Shown here: positions 13,545 through 21,528 of the stretch, in pieces
Layout: the number at the start of each line of letters is the position of its first letter
How positions within the stretch are numbered: the stretch's first letter is position 1
Source of the DNA: DT-110 sp964342305
GTDB lineage: Bacteria; Bacteroidota; Bacteroidia; Chitinophagales; Saprospiraceae
Direction: 5' to 3'
Assembly (NCBI GenBank): GCA_964342305.1
Contig: CAYFGK010000093.1
Span: 1-29,041 of the forward strand
Length of the DNA stretch: 29,041 bases
Translations under genes and position numbers: made by a program
The notes under the pieces: model-generated
Database searches by the model: none
Told to the model about the DNA's origin: nothing
Seen by the model: the letters and a program-made list of their open reading frames with translations, nothing else

Positions 13545-14663
13545 ATGGGAAAAAAACGATCTGGAAAAAAACTCAAAAAACCAGCGATACCGAATCTGCA
13601 AAAAATCATTCCCGGCAGGCCCCGAAAATCCCCGGGACTCCCCCCCGGAAGCCTGGTCTATACAGGGCGCCAGCGGGAGGAAGCCCCCTTGCTTAGCCTG
13701 ATCCGCTACCACGATCAGGAGTTTCAGGAATGGCAGGAGGAACAGGGAGATTTCGTAAAGCTGGAGGTAGAGGCTGATCAGGTGAATTGGTTTGATCTGC
13801 GCGGTTTGCACCTGGTGGAACGAGTGGAACAGCTTGGTCAGGAATTCCACATCCACCCCCTGATCCTGGAAGACATTCTGGAAACGGAGCAAAGGCCCAA
13901 GTTTGAAGAATACGAAAAGGGCTTTTTCCTAAGTGCCCGGGCGATTCATTTCGACCCGGATGGTCCTTCCATTCAAACCGAACAGATCGGAGTGTACGTC
14001 ACACAGAACACAGTTATTTCCTTTCAGGAGGATGTCACCGATTTCTTCACGCCGGTACGGGAGCGACTTCGCGTGGGTAAGGGGAAGATCCGGGTAAGAG
14101 GGGCCGACTATCTCGCCTACGCCCTCATCGATACCATTGTCGACCATTATTATCTCGTCCTTGACCAACTGGAGGAAATCATCAATCAGCTGGAGGAAGA
14201 GATCCTGACGGAAGCTTCCAACCGAACCAAAGGCCGTATTCACCGCCTCAAACGCGAGATGCTCGTGTTGCGCAGATCCGTTACTCCGTTACGGGAAGCT
14301 ATCAACCGGTTCTCGCGGGCCGAACATGCGCTTATCGATTCCAATACGCAGCTATTTATCCGTGATTTATACGATCATACCATCCAGGTCATGGACAGCA
14401 TCGAGACCTACCGCGATACCCTGACCGGCCTGCAAGATCTGTACCTGTCGGAACTAAGCTATCGTATGAATAGTGTGATGCAGGTGCTGACTATTATTTC
14501 CACCATCTTCATACCACTAACCTTCCTGGCCGGCGTCTACGGCATGAACTTCACCTATATGCCCGAATTGGAGTACCGATACGGGTATTTCGTACTCTGG
14601 GGGGTGATGATTGTATTATTCGTACTCGGTGTCTGGTACTTTCGTAAAAAGGATTGGCTATAA
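13545..14663 (+). CDS. corA: CorA-type Mg2+/Co2+ channel
   Basis: A 372-residue CorA-family divalent cation channel of the inner membrane; the functional form is a pentamer with a cytoplasmic funnel. The N-terminal two-thirds is the acidic/helical funnel (for example 'HPLILEDILETEQRPKFEEY', 'QLEEEILTEAS'), followed by 'ISTIFIPLTFLAGVYGMNF', in which G333-M334-N335 is the selectivity motif, and a second helix ending in the basic tail YFRKKDWL. A strongly basic extension (KKRSGKKLKK) precedes the domain. The open frame extends to 13341 over the divergent patatin gene, but ATG 13545 is the sensible start. Confidence 0.92.
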   Translation: MGKKRSGKKLKKPAIPNLQKIIPGRPRKSPGLPPGSLVYTGRQREEAPLLSLIRYHDQEFQEWQEEQGDFVKLEVEADQVNWFDLRGLHLVERVEQLGQEFHIHPLILEDILETEQRPKFEEYEKGFFLSARAIHFDPDGPSIQTEQIGVYVTQNTVISFQEDVTDFFTPVRERLRVGKGKIRVRGADYLAYALIDTIVDHYYLVLDQLEEIINQLEEEILTEASNRTKGRIHRLKREMLVLRRSVTPLREAINRFSRAEHALIDSNTQLFIRDLYDHTIQVMDSIETYRDTLTGLQDLYLSELSYRMNSVMQVLTIISTIFIPLTFLAGVYGMNFTYMPELEYRYGYFVLWGVMIVLFVLGVWYFRKKDWL

Positions 14664-14689
14664 AAAAGCACCTCCCGGAGGAGGTGCTT
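14661..14689 (-). terminator. Intrinsic terminator of the RND efflux operon
   Basis: AAGCACCTCC (14666-14675) pairs perfectly with GGAGGTGCTT (14680-14689) around the loop CGGA. On the minus strand the stem is followed by TTTTTTA, so it ends the efflux operon. It touches the stop of corA and may also slow the plus-strand transcript, which lacks a T-run. Confidence 0.8.
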
Positions 14690-14719
14690 CGAAATGTGGT
14701 AGATAAGTATGAAAGGATG

Positions 14720-16159
14720 TTATCTCCAGCCACCGCCCAGTGCCTGGTAGATCGTAACGGAGACCCCGATTTGTTCGGCTTTGATCTCAATCAATTCCAA
14801 TTGAGCTTCCAAAGCTTCCCGTTGGGTCTGCAGTACTTCGAAATAATCAGCCCGGGCGGAACGGAACAGGTCGTTCGAGAACTCGACCGCTTCGGTGAGT
14901 GCATCTACCTGATCCTCTTTCAGATTAAAACTTTGTTGCAGGTTCTCCATCTTTGCTATTTGATTGGCCACTTCTTCGTAGGCCTTCAGTAGCGTCTGTT
15001 CGTATTCGTATACGGCCTGAACCTGCCTGGCGTTAGCTGTATTGAAGGTAGCCGTAATGGCCTTCCGGTTTACGATTGGCGCCGCAATATCTCCGACCAG
15101 TGAAAAGAGGATCGACTCTGGCGTATTCAGGAGGTACTTTGGATTAAAGGCCTGATATCCCACTCCGGCGCTGATATCCAGGGATGGAAAAAACTCAGCC
15201 CTGGCCACTTCCACATCGACCTTTGTAGCTTCCAACACCAGTTCTGCCCTCCGTATGTCCGGCCGATTTTGTAATAACTGACTCGGTACCCCGGCCGACA
15301 TATTCTGAACGGGTAGGTCCAGAAAATCCGAAGTATCCCTCGGGACAGCTTGTGGAAAACGGCCGGTCAAAAAATTGATCCGGTTTTCCGTTTCGGTGAT
15401 TTTCTGGAGGATGTAATAACGGGCACTCCGGTTTTTCAGCACCTCTGCCTCAAATCGCCGGACCCCCAGCTCAGTAGTTTGCGCAGCCTCCTTCTGGGCT
15501 CTGACAATTTCCAGAGCATTATTGAGGATGGAAATATTCTGCTCCACATTTTTCAACTGGCTGTCCAATGCCATTAGTTCATAATACGACATGGCGATCT
15601 CAGCTACCAGATTGGTTGTCGCCAGGTTCCGGCCTTCCGTAGAAGCCAGATATCTGAGGAAAGCCGATTTTTTGGCATTGCGCAGTTTCTTCCATATATC
15701 GACTTCCCAGGTCACATTCGCTCCGATCACGAAATCGCCCAACACCTTGGGGAACTCTTCCCCTTCCACGATTTCCAGGTTTTCCTCTACGGCACCGTTC
15801 CGCGTGAAAGCCCCCACCTTATCGGCTCCCATTCCGGCTTGTACCTTGACAAAAGGCAGGTACTCCCCGGATCGGGCCATCACTTCGTTCTGTTCCATCT
15901 GAATTTCCCGGGTGAGGATATTTAGCTCCTGATTATTCAGAAGCGCCGTATCGATCAAAGCCTGTAAATAGGGGTCCGTGAAAACGGAAGACCACGGCTG
16001 CAGCGCAGTCGAAGCGGTATCGGTCATATCATTTTGAAACTGCGCAGGCACCTCCATTTGCGACTCCTGAAGTTGAATAGTCGGGGCACACGATGAAAGC
16101 AATCCAAGCAGAAGCAAACTTATCAGTAAGTAGTTTTTATGCTTAGTTATTCTATTCAT
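14720..16159 (-). CDS. RND efflux outer-membrane lipoprotein (TolC/OprM/NodT family)
   Basis: A 479-residue outer-membrane factor that forms the trimeric exit duct of the tripartite pump. The signal LLISLLLLGLLSSC gives a lipobox with Cys24, and the mature protein has the repeated alpha-helical barrel pattern of the OEP family: 'LIDTALLNNQELNILTREI' in the first half and 'ALLQKAYEEV'-like helices (here LLKAYEEVANQIAKM) in the second, with 'LLQNRPDIRRAELVLEATKVDV', the signature of the NodT/OprM group, between them. It ends YQALGGGWR, the family's common C-terminus. Its ATG overlaps the end of the pump gene by eight bases, and the operon terminator follows about 30 bases after its stop. Confidence 0.94.
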   Translation of the reverse strand: MNRITKHKNYLLISLLLLGLLSSCAPTIQLQESQMEVPAQFQNDMTDTASTALQPWSSVFTDPYLQALIDTALLNNQELNILTREIQMEQNEVMARSGEYLPFVKVQAGMGADKVGAFTRNGAVEENLEIVEGEEFPKVLGDFVIGANVTWEVDIWKKLRNAKKSAFLRYLASTEGRNLATTNLVAEIAMSYYELMALDSQLKNVEQNISILNNALEIVRAQKEAAQTTELGVRRFEAEVLKNRSARYYILQKITETENRINFLTGRFPQAVPRDTSDFLDLPVQNMSAGVPSQLLQNRPDIRRAELVLEATKVDVEVARAEFFPSLDISAGVGYQAFNPKYLLNTPESILFSLVGDIAAPIVNRKAITATFNTANARQVQAVYEYEQTLLKAYEEVANQIAKMENLQQSFNLKEDQVDALTEAVEFSNDLFRSARADYFEVLQTQREALEAQLELIEIKAEQIGVSVTIYQALGGGWR

Positions 16160-19100
16160 GGTTTTCTTCTTTTTTTGAAATACCGTTGGTTTCAGCCGTG
16201 GTCAGAAGGGCACTCAGTTTATCCATTTTCTCCTCCAGCTCAATCTCATATCTGCGGATACGGACCATCTCTTCCGAGATAGGTTCTGAGTATTCTTCTT
16301 TCATCAGCTTGTGGTTTTTGCCGAGTCTGGCAAACAAATAGTACAAACCGGGAATGATAAGAACCCCCAAAACGGTACCTACTACCATACCTCCCAGGGA
16401 GGAACCACCAATGGTCCGGTTTCCGATAGCACCGGCACCGGTAGCCAGCACCAGCGGGATCAGGCCGGCAATGAAGGCAAGAGAAGTCATCAGGATGGGC
16501 CGGAATCGGGCCCTGGCACCTTCGATGGTGGCCTCCAGGATGGTAGCCCCCTGTCGCCGTTTTTGTACCGCAAACTCAACGATGAGTACTGCGTTTTTAC
16601 CGAGCAACCCGACCAGCATGATGATACCGATCTGAGCGTACACATCGTTGGCGAGTCCCATCAATTTCAACATCAAAAAGGACCCCAGCACACCCGCCGG
16701 CAACGACAGGATAACGGCGAGGGGCAACAGGAAGCTTTCGTACTGAGCCGCCAAAACCAGATACACAAATACCAGAACAACGATAAAGATGACAATGGCT
16801 TCGTTGCCACGTTGGGCTTCATCGTAGGACAACCCCTCCCAGGCAATATCATAGCCCCTCGGCAGGGTCTGTTCGGCCACTTCCTGAATGGCCGTAATGG
16901 CATCACCGCTGGTGAAGCCTTTGGCCGGCAAGCCCCGAATGGCTGCCGAGTTGTACAGGTTATAGCGCGTGACCTCATTGGGTCCCTGCTTTTTCACCAG
17001 TTTCATGAAGGAGGAATACGGCACCATCTCTCCCTCTTCATTTTTCACGAAAAGTTGCTCCAGATCGGATGGCAGACGCCGATATTCAGGAGCTGCCTGG
17101 GTATACACTTTAAAGAAACGACCAAAGCGGATGAAACCCTGCTCGTAGGTACTACCAATGAGGATATTGAGGTTTTCCATGGCTTTACCTATGGACACCC
17201 CTTTCTGCATGGCCGCTGCATTGTCAATTTCTATTTCGTACTGCGGGTAATTGGCAGCATAGAAGGTGAATAATCCGGTGAGCTCGTCGCGCTCCCGCAG
17301 GGCATCCATGAAGTCGTCATTTATCTTTTCGAATTCGTGGTAATCCGTGCCGTTTGTTTTATCGATCATCCGCAAAGCAAAACCACCCGACGAACCAAAG
17401 CCCGGAACTGCAGGCGGTTCGAAAAACTCAATAACGGCCCCCAAGTCCGTCGTCTCCTCTTCGAGTTGTTCCATTATTTCGTGCACCGAATGCTCGCGCT
17501 CGGACCACGGCTTCAGGTTGATCAGACAGGTACCGGCATTTGAGCCCCGGCCTTCCGTCATAATCTCATAGCCAGCCAGGGATGTGACTGATTCCACACC
17601 ATCGATCTCTTCACAGATCTTTTGTAGCTCCCCCGCCACGGCATTAGTTCGTTCCAGCGTAGCGCCGGGAGGCGTCTGTACGATTGCGTAGATTGTTCCC
17701 TGGTCTTCGTTGGGTATAAAGCCGGATGGGAGCTGCTCGTTGGTGAAATACACGCCCGCGCAAAAGGCAGCCAGCAATAAAATGGTTACGAGCCTCCGGT
17801 TAGCGATTACATTCAAAATGCGAACGTAACCTCCGGTCATTTTCTCAAACCCTTTATTGAATTTACCCAGGAACCAGTTGACGGGTGTTTTCCGCTTCGG
17901 CTTACCGTGATTGTTTTTCAGGAACATCGAGCACAGCACGGGCGTAAGTGTCAGGGCTACCAAACCGGAAATAATGATGGAACTGGCCATCGTAATGGAA
18001 AATTGTCGGTAAAATACCCCGACGGGGCCGGGCATGAAGGCGACGGGGATAAATACGGCCGACATTACCAGGGTGATTGCGATAATCGCACCACCTATTT
18101 CCCCCATTACATCCTGGACAGCCTGAAAAGAAGAAATATCCTCATCTTCCTCCATCTTGGCGTGGACGGCTTCCACAACCACGATGGCGTTATCCACCAC
18201 AATCCCGATTGCCAAAACCAGGGCAAACAAGGTGATCAGGTTAATCGAGATCCCAAAAGCCTGCAACACAAAAAATGTACCGATCAGTGATACGGGAACG
18301 GCAAGAATGGGAATTAGAGTCGATCGCCAATCACCTAAGAACAGGAAGACTACTAAAGCCACCAGTATGAATGCATCCCTCAATGTATGTAACACCTGCT
18401 CGATGGAGGCGTCCAAAAATTTGGATACATCATAGCTGATTTTATAATCTACCCCGTCGGGGAAGTCTTGCTTCAGTTCGGCCAGTTTATCTTTTACCTG
18501 ATCGATTACCTCACTGGCATTACTGCCAAAAGTCTGTTTCAGTACGATAGAGGAAGACGGGTGCCCGTCCAGATTCGAGTAGATATCGAAGAATTCACTA
18601 CCCAACTCCACCTCGGCAATATCGCCCAGGTGGACCTTCTTACCCTCCTCATCGGCTTTTATAATGATATTCTTGTACTGTTCGGGCTTATTATACCGGC
18701 CCTGGTAGGTGAGCACGTATTCCAGTGATTGGGCTAATTTTCCCGAACTCCGTCCCAGACGGCCGGGGCGGGCGATCAAACTCTGTTCGTCCATGGCCTC
18801 CAGCACTTCTTCGGCAGAAATATTATAGGCCCTCATCCGGTCGGGTTTTAACCAAACCCGCATGGCGTATTTCCTGCTACCCAAAATCTGTGCACTGGCG
18901 ATACCATTGATCCGCTGCAGCTCAGGGATCATATTGGCGTAGGCAAAGTTGTAGAGAAACTTCTCGTCGGAATTCTCATTATCGCTGTAGAGGTTGACGT
19001 ACATCAACATACTCGGCTGAACGGGCGTGATAATCACTCCCTCGCGTTGCACCAGCGGAGGTAAAAGGGGCATCACCTGATCCACCCTGGTCTTAACCCG

Positions 19101-19415
19101 GACGACGGCATCATTGGGGTCCGTCCCGGGTTCAAAAATGACGCGTATGGTACCTTCTCCCGCACTGGTCGCATCCGAAGCGATGTAGCGCATCCCCGGC
19201 ACCCCGTTGATGGCTGTTTCCAGAGGGATGATCGTTGATTTCGTAAGAGCGTCGGCATTGGACCCGGGATACGCTACAAAAATATTGACGGTAGTCGGAG
19301 CAATGGACGGGAACTGGGATATCGGTAACTGGAATATGGCAATTACCCCGACAATCACGATCATCAGGGAGACCACAATAGCCAGGACTGGCCTGTGTAT
19401 GAATCTGTTAAACAT
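16152..19415 (-). CDS. RND efflux pump, HAE1 (AcrB-like) family
   Basis: A 1087-residue inner-membrane RND pump that exports hydrophobic or amphiphilic compounds using the proton gradient. It starts FIHRPVLAIVVSLMIVIVGV and has two halves, each with a periplasmic porter region, e.g. 'PTTVNIFVAYPGSNADALTK'. Twelve transmembrane helices are expected. The TM4 proton-relay motif is GIVVDNAIVVVEAV: Asp408 is kept but Asn409 (AAC, 18189-18191) replaces the second aspartate of AcrB (D407-D408). The TM10 lysine is present in GLLGKNAVLIVEFA. A charged C-terminal tail of about 50 residues follows the last helix. The gene starts 21 bases after the adaptor stop. The substrate range cannot be read. Confidence 0.95.
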   Translation of the reverse strand: MFNRFIHRPVLAIVVSLMIVIVGVIAIFQLPISQFPSIAPTTVNIFVAYPGSNADALTKSTIIPLETAINGVPGMRYIASDATSAGEGTIRVIFEPGTDPNDAVVRVKTRVDQVMPLLPPLVQREGVIITPVQPSMLMYVNLYSDNENSDEKFLYNFAYANMIPELQRINGIASAQILGSRKYAMRVWLKPDRMRAYNISAEEVLEAMDEQSLIARPGRLGRSSGKLAQSLEYVLTYQGRYNKPEQYKNIIIKADEEGKKVHLGDIAEVELGSEFFDIYSNLDGHPSSSIVLKQTFGSNASEVIDQVKDKLAELKQDFPDGVDYKISYDVSKFLDASIEQVLHTLRDAFILVALVVFLFLGDWRSTLIPILAVPVSLIGTFFVLQAFGISINLITLFALVLAIGIVVDNAIVVVEAVHAKMEEDEDISSFQAVQDVMGEIGGAIIAITLVMSAVFIPVAFMPGPVGVFYRQFSITMASSIIISGLVALTLTPVLCSMFLKNNHGKPKRKTPVNWFLGKFNKGFEKMTGGYVRILNVIANRRLVTILLLAAFCAGVYFTNEQLPSGFIPNEDQGTIYAIVQTPPGATLERTNAVAGELQKICEEIDGVESVTSLAGYEIMTEGRGSNAGTCLINLKPWSEREHSVHEIMEQLEEETTDLGAVIEFFEPPAVPGFGSSGGFALRMIDKTNGTDYHEFEKINDDFMDALRERDELTGLFTFYAANYPQYEIEIDNAAAMQKGVSIGKAMENLNILIGSTYEQGFIRFGRFFKVYTQAAPEYRRLPSDLEQLFVKNEEGEMVPYSSFMKLVKKQGPNEVTRYNLYNSAAIRGLPAKGFTSGDAITAIQEVAEQTLPRGYDIAWEGLSYDEAQRGNEAIVIFIVVLVFVYLVLAAQYESFLLPLAVILSLPAGVLGSFLMLKLMGLANDVYAQIGIIMLVGLLGKNAVLIVEFAVQKRRQGATILEATIEGARARFRPILMTSLAFIAGLIPLVLATGAGAIGNRTIGGSSLGGMVVGTVLGVLIIPGLYYLFARLGKNHKLMKEEYSEPISEEMVRIRRYEIELEEKMDKLSALLTTAETNGISKKEENHE

Positions 19416-19436
19416 GATGTTATTATTTTCTGGAAA

Positions 19437-20558
19437 CTATTCGGCGTATAAATCCAAATTCCTCATCGCTATTTGGGGCTGGATGAGTTCGTGGGCAATC
19501 TTATCACCACTTTTCACCTTGCGGAGTCCCTCGATGAGGATCTTATCCGTTTCGGAAATGCCCTTGCTGACTACAAAAAGGTGAGGTAGTTCAGCGCTGA
19601 CCTCAATTTCCCGTGAATGGAGTACATTCTGTTCATCTAGTACATAGACGAACTTTTTCTCCAGGACCTCGTAGGTGGCCTTCTGCGGTATGATCAATAC
19701 ATCTTCCAATTTAGTTTCCATGATGATATTACCTGTCTCACCGTGCCTCAACAGCCGTTTAGGGTTAGGGAAGGTCGCCCGGAAAGGAATATTCCCGGTG
19801 TGGCTATCGAAATCGGCTTCGATTGCTGTTATTTTGCCGATGTGATCAAAATTTTCCTTGTTGGCCATCTGCAATTTGACGGAGCGTCCCTTGATACCGC
19901 CATTCTTCATATAGTTGAGGTATTCAGCTTCAGGCACATTAAAGTAAACCCACATTTCACTATTATCGGAAAGGGTGGTCAGCAACTCTCCTTCCTCAAC
20001 CATACTACCCTCCCTGACGTGAAGGTGGTTCATCAAGCCGTGGAAAGGGGCTTTGACATCCGTGAAATCCAGGTGGGTTCTTGCCAGAGCAACTTCGGCC
20101 TCCTTCTTATCGAGTTCGGCTTTAGCCATGGCCAGCTCGTTCTGAGAAACAATATTTTTCTCGGCCAGGCTTTTGGTGTTTTCGTACTCGATCCTGGCCT
20201 TGTTTAGTTCAGCTTCTGATACCATTACTTCCGATTCGTACAGTCTCGGCATGATCTTGAACATCATGTCTCCTTTTTGCACGTACTGACCTTCATCGAC
20301 AAAGAGCTCCTCGATATACCCTTGTTCCAAAGCACGAACCTCAATATGTTTTCTGGAATGGATCTGGCAAACGTACTCTTTGGTGATAACCGTGTCCATA
20401 AGCATTGGCATGGTCGCTACCAACTTACCTACTTTATGGTGCTCACTTCCTTCGTGCTCCTTTTCATGATGTTCAGTGCCTTCTTCTTGCCCCTGTTGTT
20501 GGCAACCAAATCCAAACAAAAACACGACTAGACAAGCCGCATAGGTGAACTTGTACAT
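19437..20558 (-). CDS. RND efflux periplasmic adaptor (AcrA-like), His-rich N-terminus
   Basis: A 373-residue membrane-fusion lipoprotein that bridges pump and outer-membrane duct. ATG 20558 directly precedes the signal; a TTG/CAT-open extension to 20651 has no family character. The lipobox FLFGFGC gives Cys19. Right after it lies a His/Glu-rich linker with H30, H31, H35, H40 and H41. Then come the beta-barrel/lipoyl first half (EVRALEQGYIEELFVDEGQYVQKGD), a coiled-coil hairpin (about 108-160, 'SEAELNKARIEYENTKSL'), the lipoyl second half (DVKAPFHGLMNHLHVREGSMVEEG) and the beta-barrel. It is the first gene of the three-gene operon. Confidence 0.93.
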   Translation of the reverse strand: MYKFTYAACLVVFLFGFGCQQQGQEEGTEHHEKEHEGSEHHKVGKLVATMPMLMDTVITKEYVCQIHSRKHIEVRALEQGYIEELFVDEGQYVQKGDMMFKIMPRLYESEVMVSEAELNKARIEYENTKSLAEKNIVSQNELAMAKAELDKKEAEVALARTHLDFTDVKAPFHGLMNHLHVREGSMVEEGELLTTLSDNSEMWVYFNVPEAEYLNYMKNGGIKGRSVKLQMANKENFDHIGKITAIEADFDSHTGNIPFRATFPNPKRLLRHGETGNIIMETKLEDVLIIPQKATYEVLEKKFVYVLDEQNVLHSREIEVSAELPHLFVVSKGISETDKILIEGLRKVKSGDKIAHELIQPQIAMRNLDLYAE

Positions 20559-21035
20559 AAGATTATTTTTAAGTTGAAAATTAGCTTCGCTACCGCGCAG
20601 CATGCACAATGGCTGAGGGTATTGATGATTCAATTTTGTTGACTCCGGCATGCTGGTTGGTACGGGGTGCCAATCTCATAATGTACACCCCTCGATAGTT
20701 TCGAAAATCCTGTTGGAGGGTAAACCGAATCGGGTATTATTCTTTACCGACACAGGAATAGCGATAATTAATGGCGTCCTGACCGGGAACCATCAATTAC
20801 GATCGGTGAATTCCAGTACCTGCCTGTTGGCTTGGCAATGACCGTTCCCGAAACTGAAGTAGCCTTCAAAAGAGCGGAAAAAGTTGGGTGATTTCTCGCG
20901 AGGGGGGTAAAACCCTTGGTCAAGCCAATTTTACACCCTTGAACCTCGCCAATTAGTACACGGCTATTCAGTGAATGGACTTACCCCTAGGGGTACCGTC
21001 AATACGCAGCCCAGAGCAGCCTGGGAAGGATGGAT
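20559..21035. promoter_or_regulatory. Upstream region of the efflux operon
   Basis: No supportable gene in 477 bases; a 63-codon frame on the plus strand lacks protein character. Candidate control elements are TAATTTTC (minus strand, 20575-20582) as a weak -7 box, an imperfect inverted repeat (20898-20912 with 20930-20949, outer arms GCGAGG/CCTCGC), the palindrome CTCGCGAG (20895-20902), an inverted pair TAATTAATGG/CCATCAATTA (20765-20774, 20790-20799), and the perfect 14-bp palindrome TACCCCTAGGGGTA (20982-20995). No regulator gene is adjacent. Confidence 0.4.
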
Positions 21036-21464
21036 TCAGAGCCGGAAATTTTGAAAAAGGATATACCTCTGGATAGCAGCGGATGCCCAGAGTTGGCCAG
21101 GAGCTGAAAGGCTGACCCTTTGGCAAATAAAGCTGTAGTCACGACCCGGGGCAGGCGAACAGGCACCGTTAGCGGGCGTGGAAGAATCCTGCTCCGTATT
21201 TTCTTCTACCTCTTCATTGTATTCGGCAAAAGAAAGGTCAGGGCCACGGGAGGAGTTTCTTTGATCGCTCGGAACTGAGCAGAAAACAACCCCTTCCGAT
21301 TGGTCAGCCTGGATTGTGGTAGGAAAATCTAGCTGAAAAACTACCGGAGATGAACCGGTCAGCGACGAAACAAGCAGTGAACTGGTGCAACTACCGCTAA
21401 GGATAGGCTGGGCCAGGAACAATCCCAGGACAAAAAGTCCGAATATGCGTGTTTGTCGTCTCAT
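21036..21464 (-). CDS. Unknown small secreted protein
   Basis: A 142-residue protein that I do not recognise. A signal peptide is clear: RRQTRIFGLFVLGLFLAQPILSG-type basic then hydrophobic N-terminus, with Cys26 shortly after. The mature part is acidic and Ser/Pro-rich in the middle (EYNEEVEENTEQ), has four cysteines in all (26, 62, 102, 114), enough for disulfides, and ends with an aromatic/hydrophobic strand (IQRYILFQNFRL). It stands before the efflux operon on the same strand, 477 bases away, and after the outer-membrane barrel gene. Its promoter is the best match in the window, which supports it being a real gene. Confidence 0.6.
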   Translation of the reverse strand: MRRQTRIFGLFVLGLFLAQPILSGSCTSSLLVSSLTGSSPVVFQLDFPTTIQADQSEGVVFCSVPSDQRNSSRGPDLSFAEYNEEVEENTEQDSSTPANGACSPAPGRDYSFICQRVSLSAPGQLWASAAIQRYILFQNFRL

Positions 21465-21471
21465 GCGGGTA

Positions 21472-21502
21472 CAAACATAGATAGTTTTTCAACTAGAACA
21501 AA
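21472..21502 (-). promoter_or_regulatory. Consensus Bacteroidota promoter for the small secreted protein
   Basis: On the minus strand TTTG (21499-21502), a 19-base spacer and TATGTTTG (21472-21479) match TTTG-N19-TAnnTTTG at every defined position. Only seven bases separate the -7 box from the ATG at 21464, so the transcript would be leaderless or nearly so. Confidence 0.7.
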
Positions 21503-21528
21503 ATCAAAAGTTGAAATGACGGTCTCCG

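Noticed and set aside
16311..17273. A 320-codon plus-strand ORF inside the RND pump gene
   Set aside because: It is the antisense shadow of a strongly conserved pump; its composition (His/Gln/Gly-rich, no motif) is typical of such shadows.
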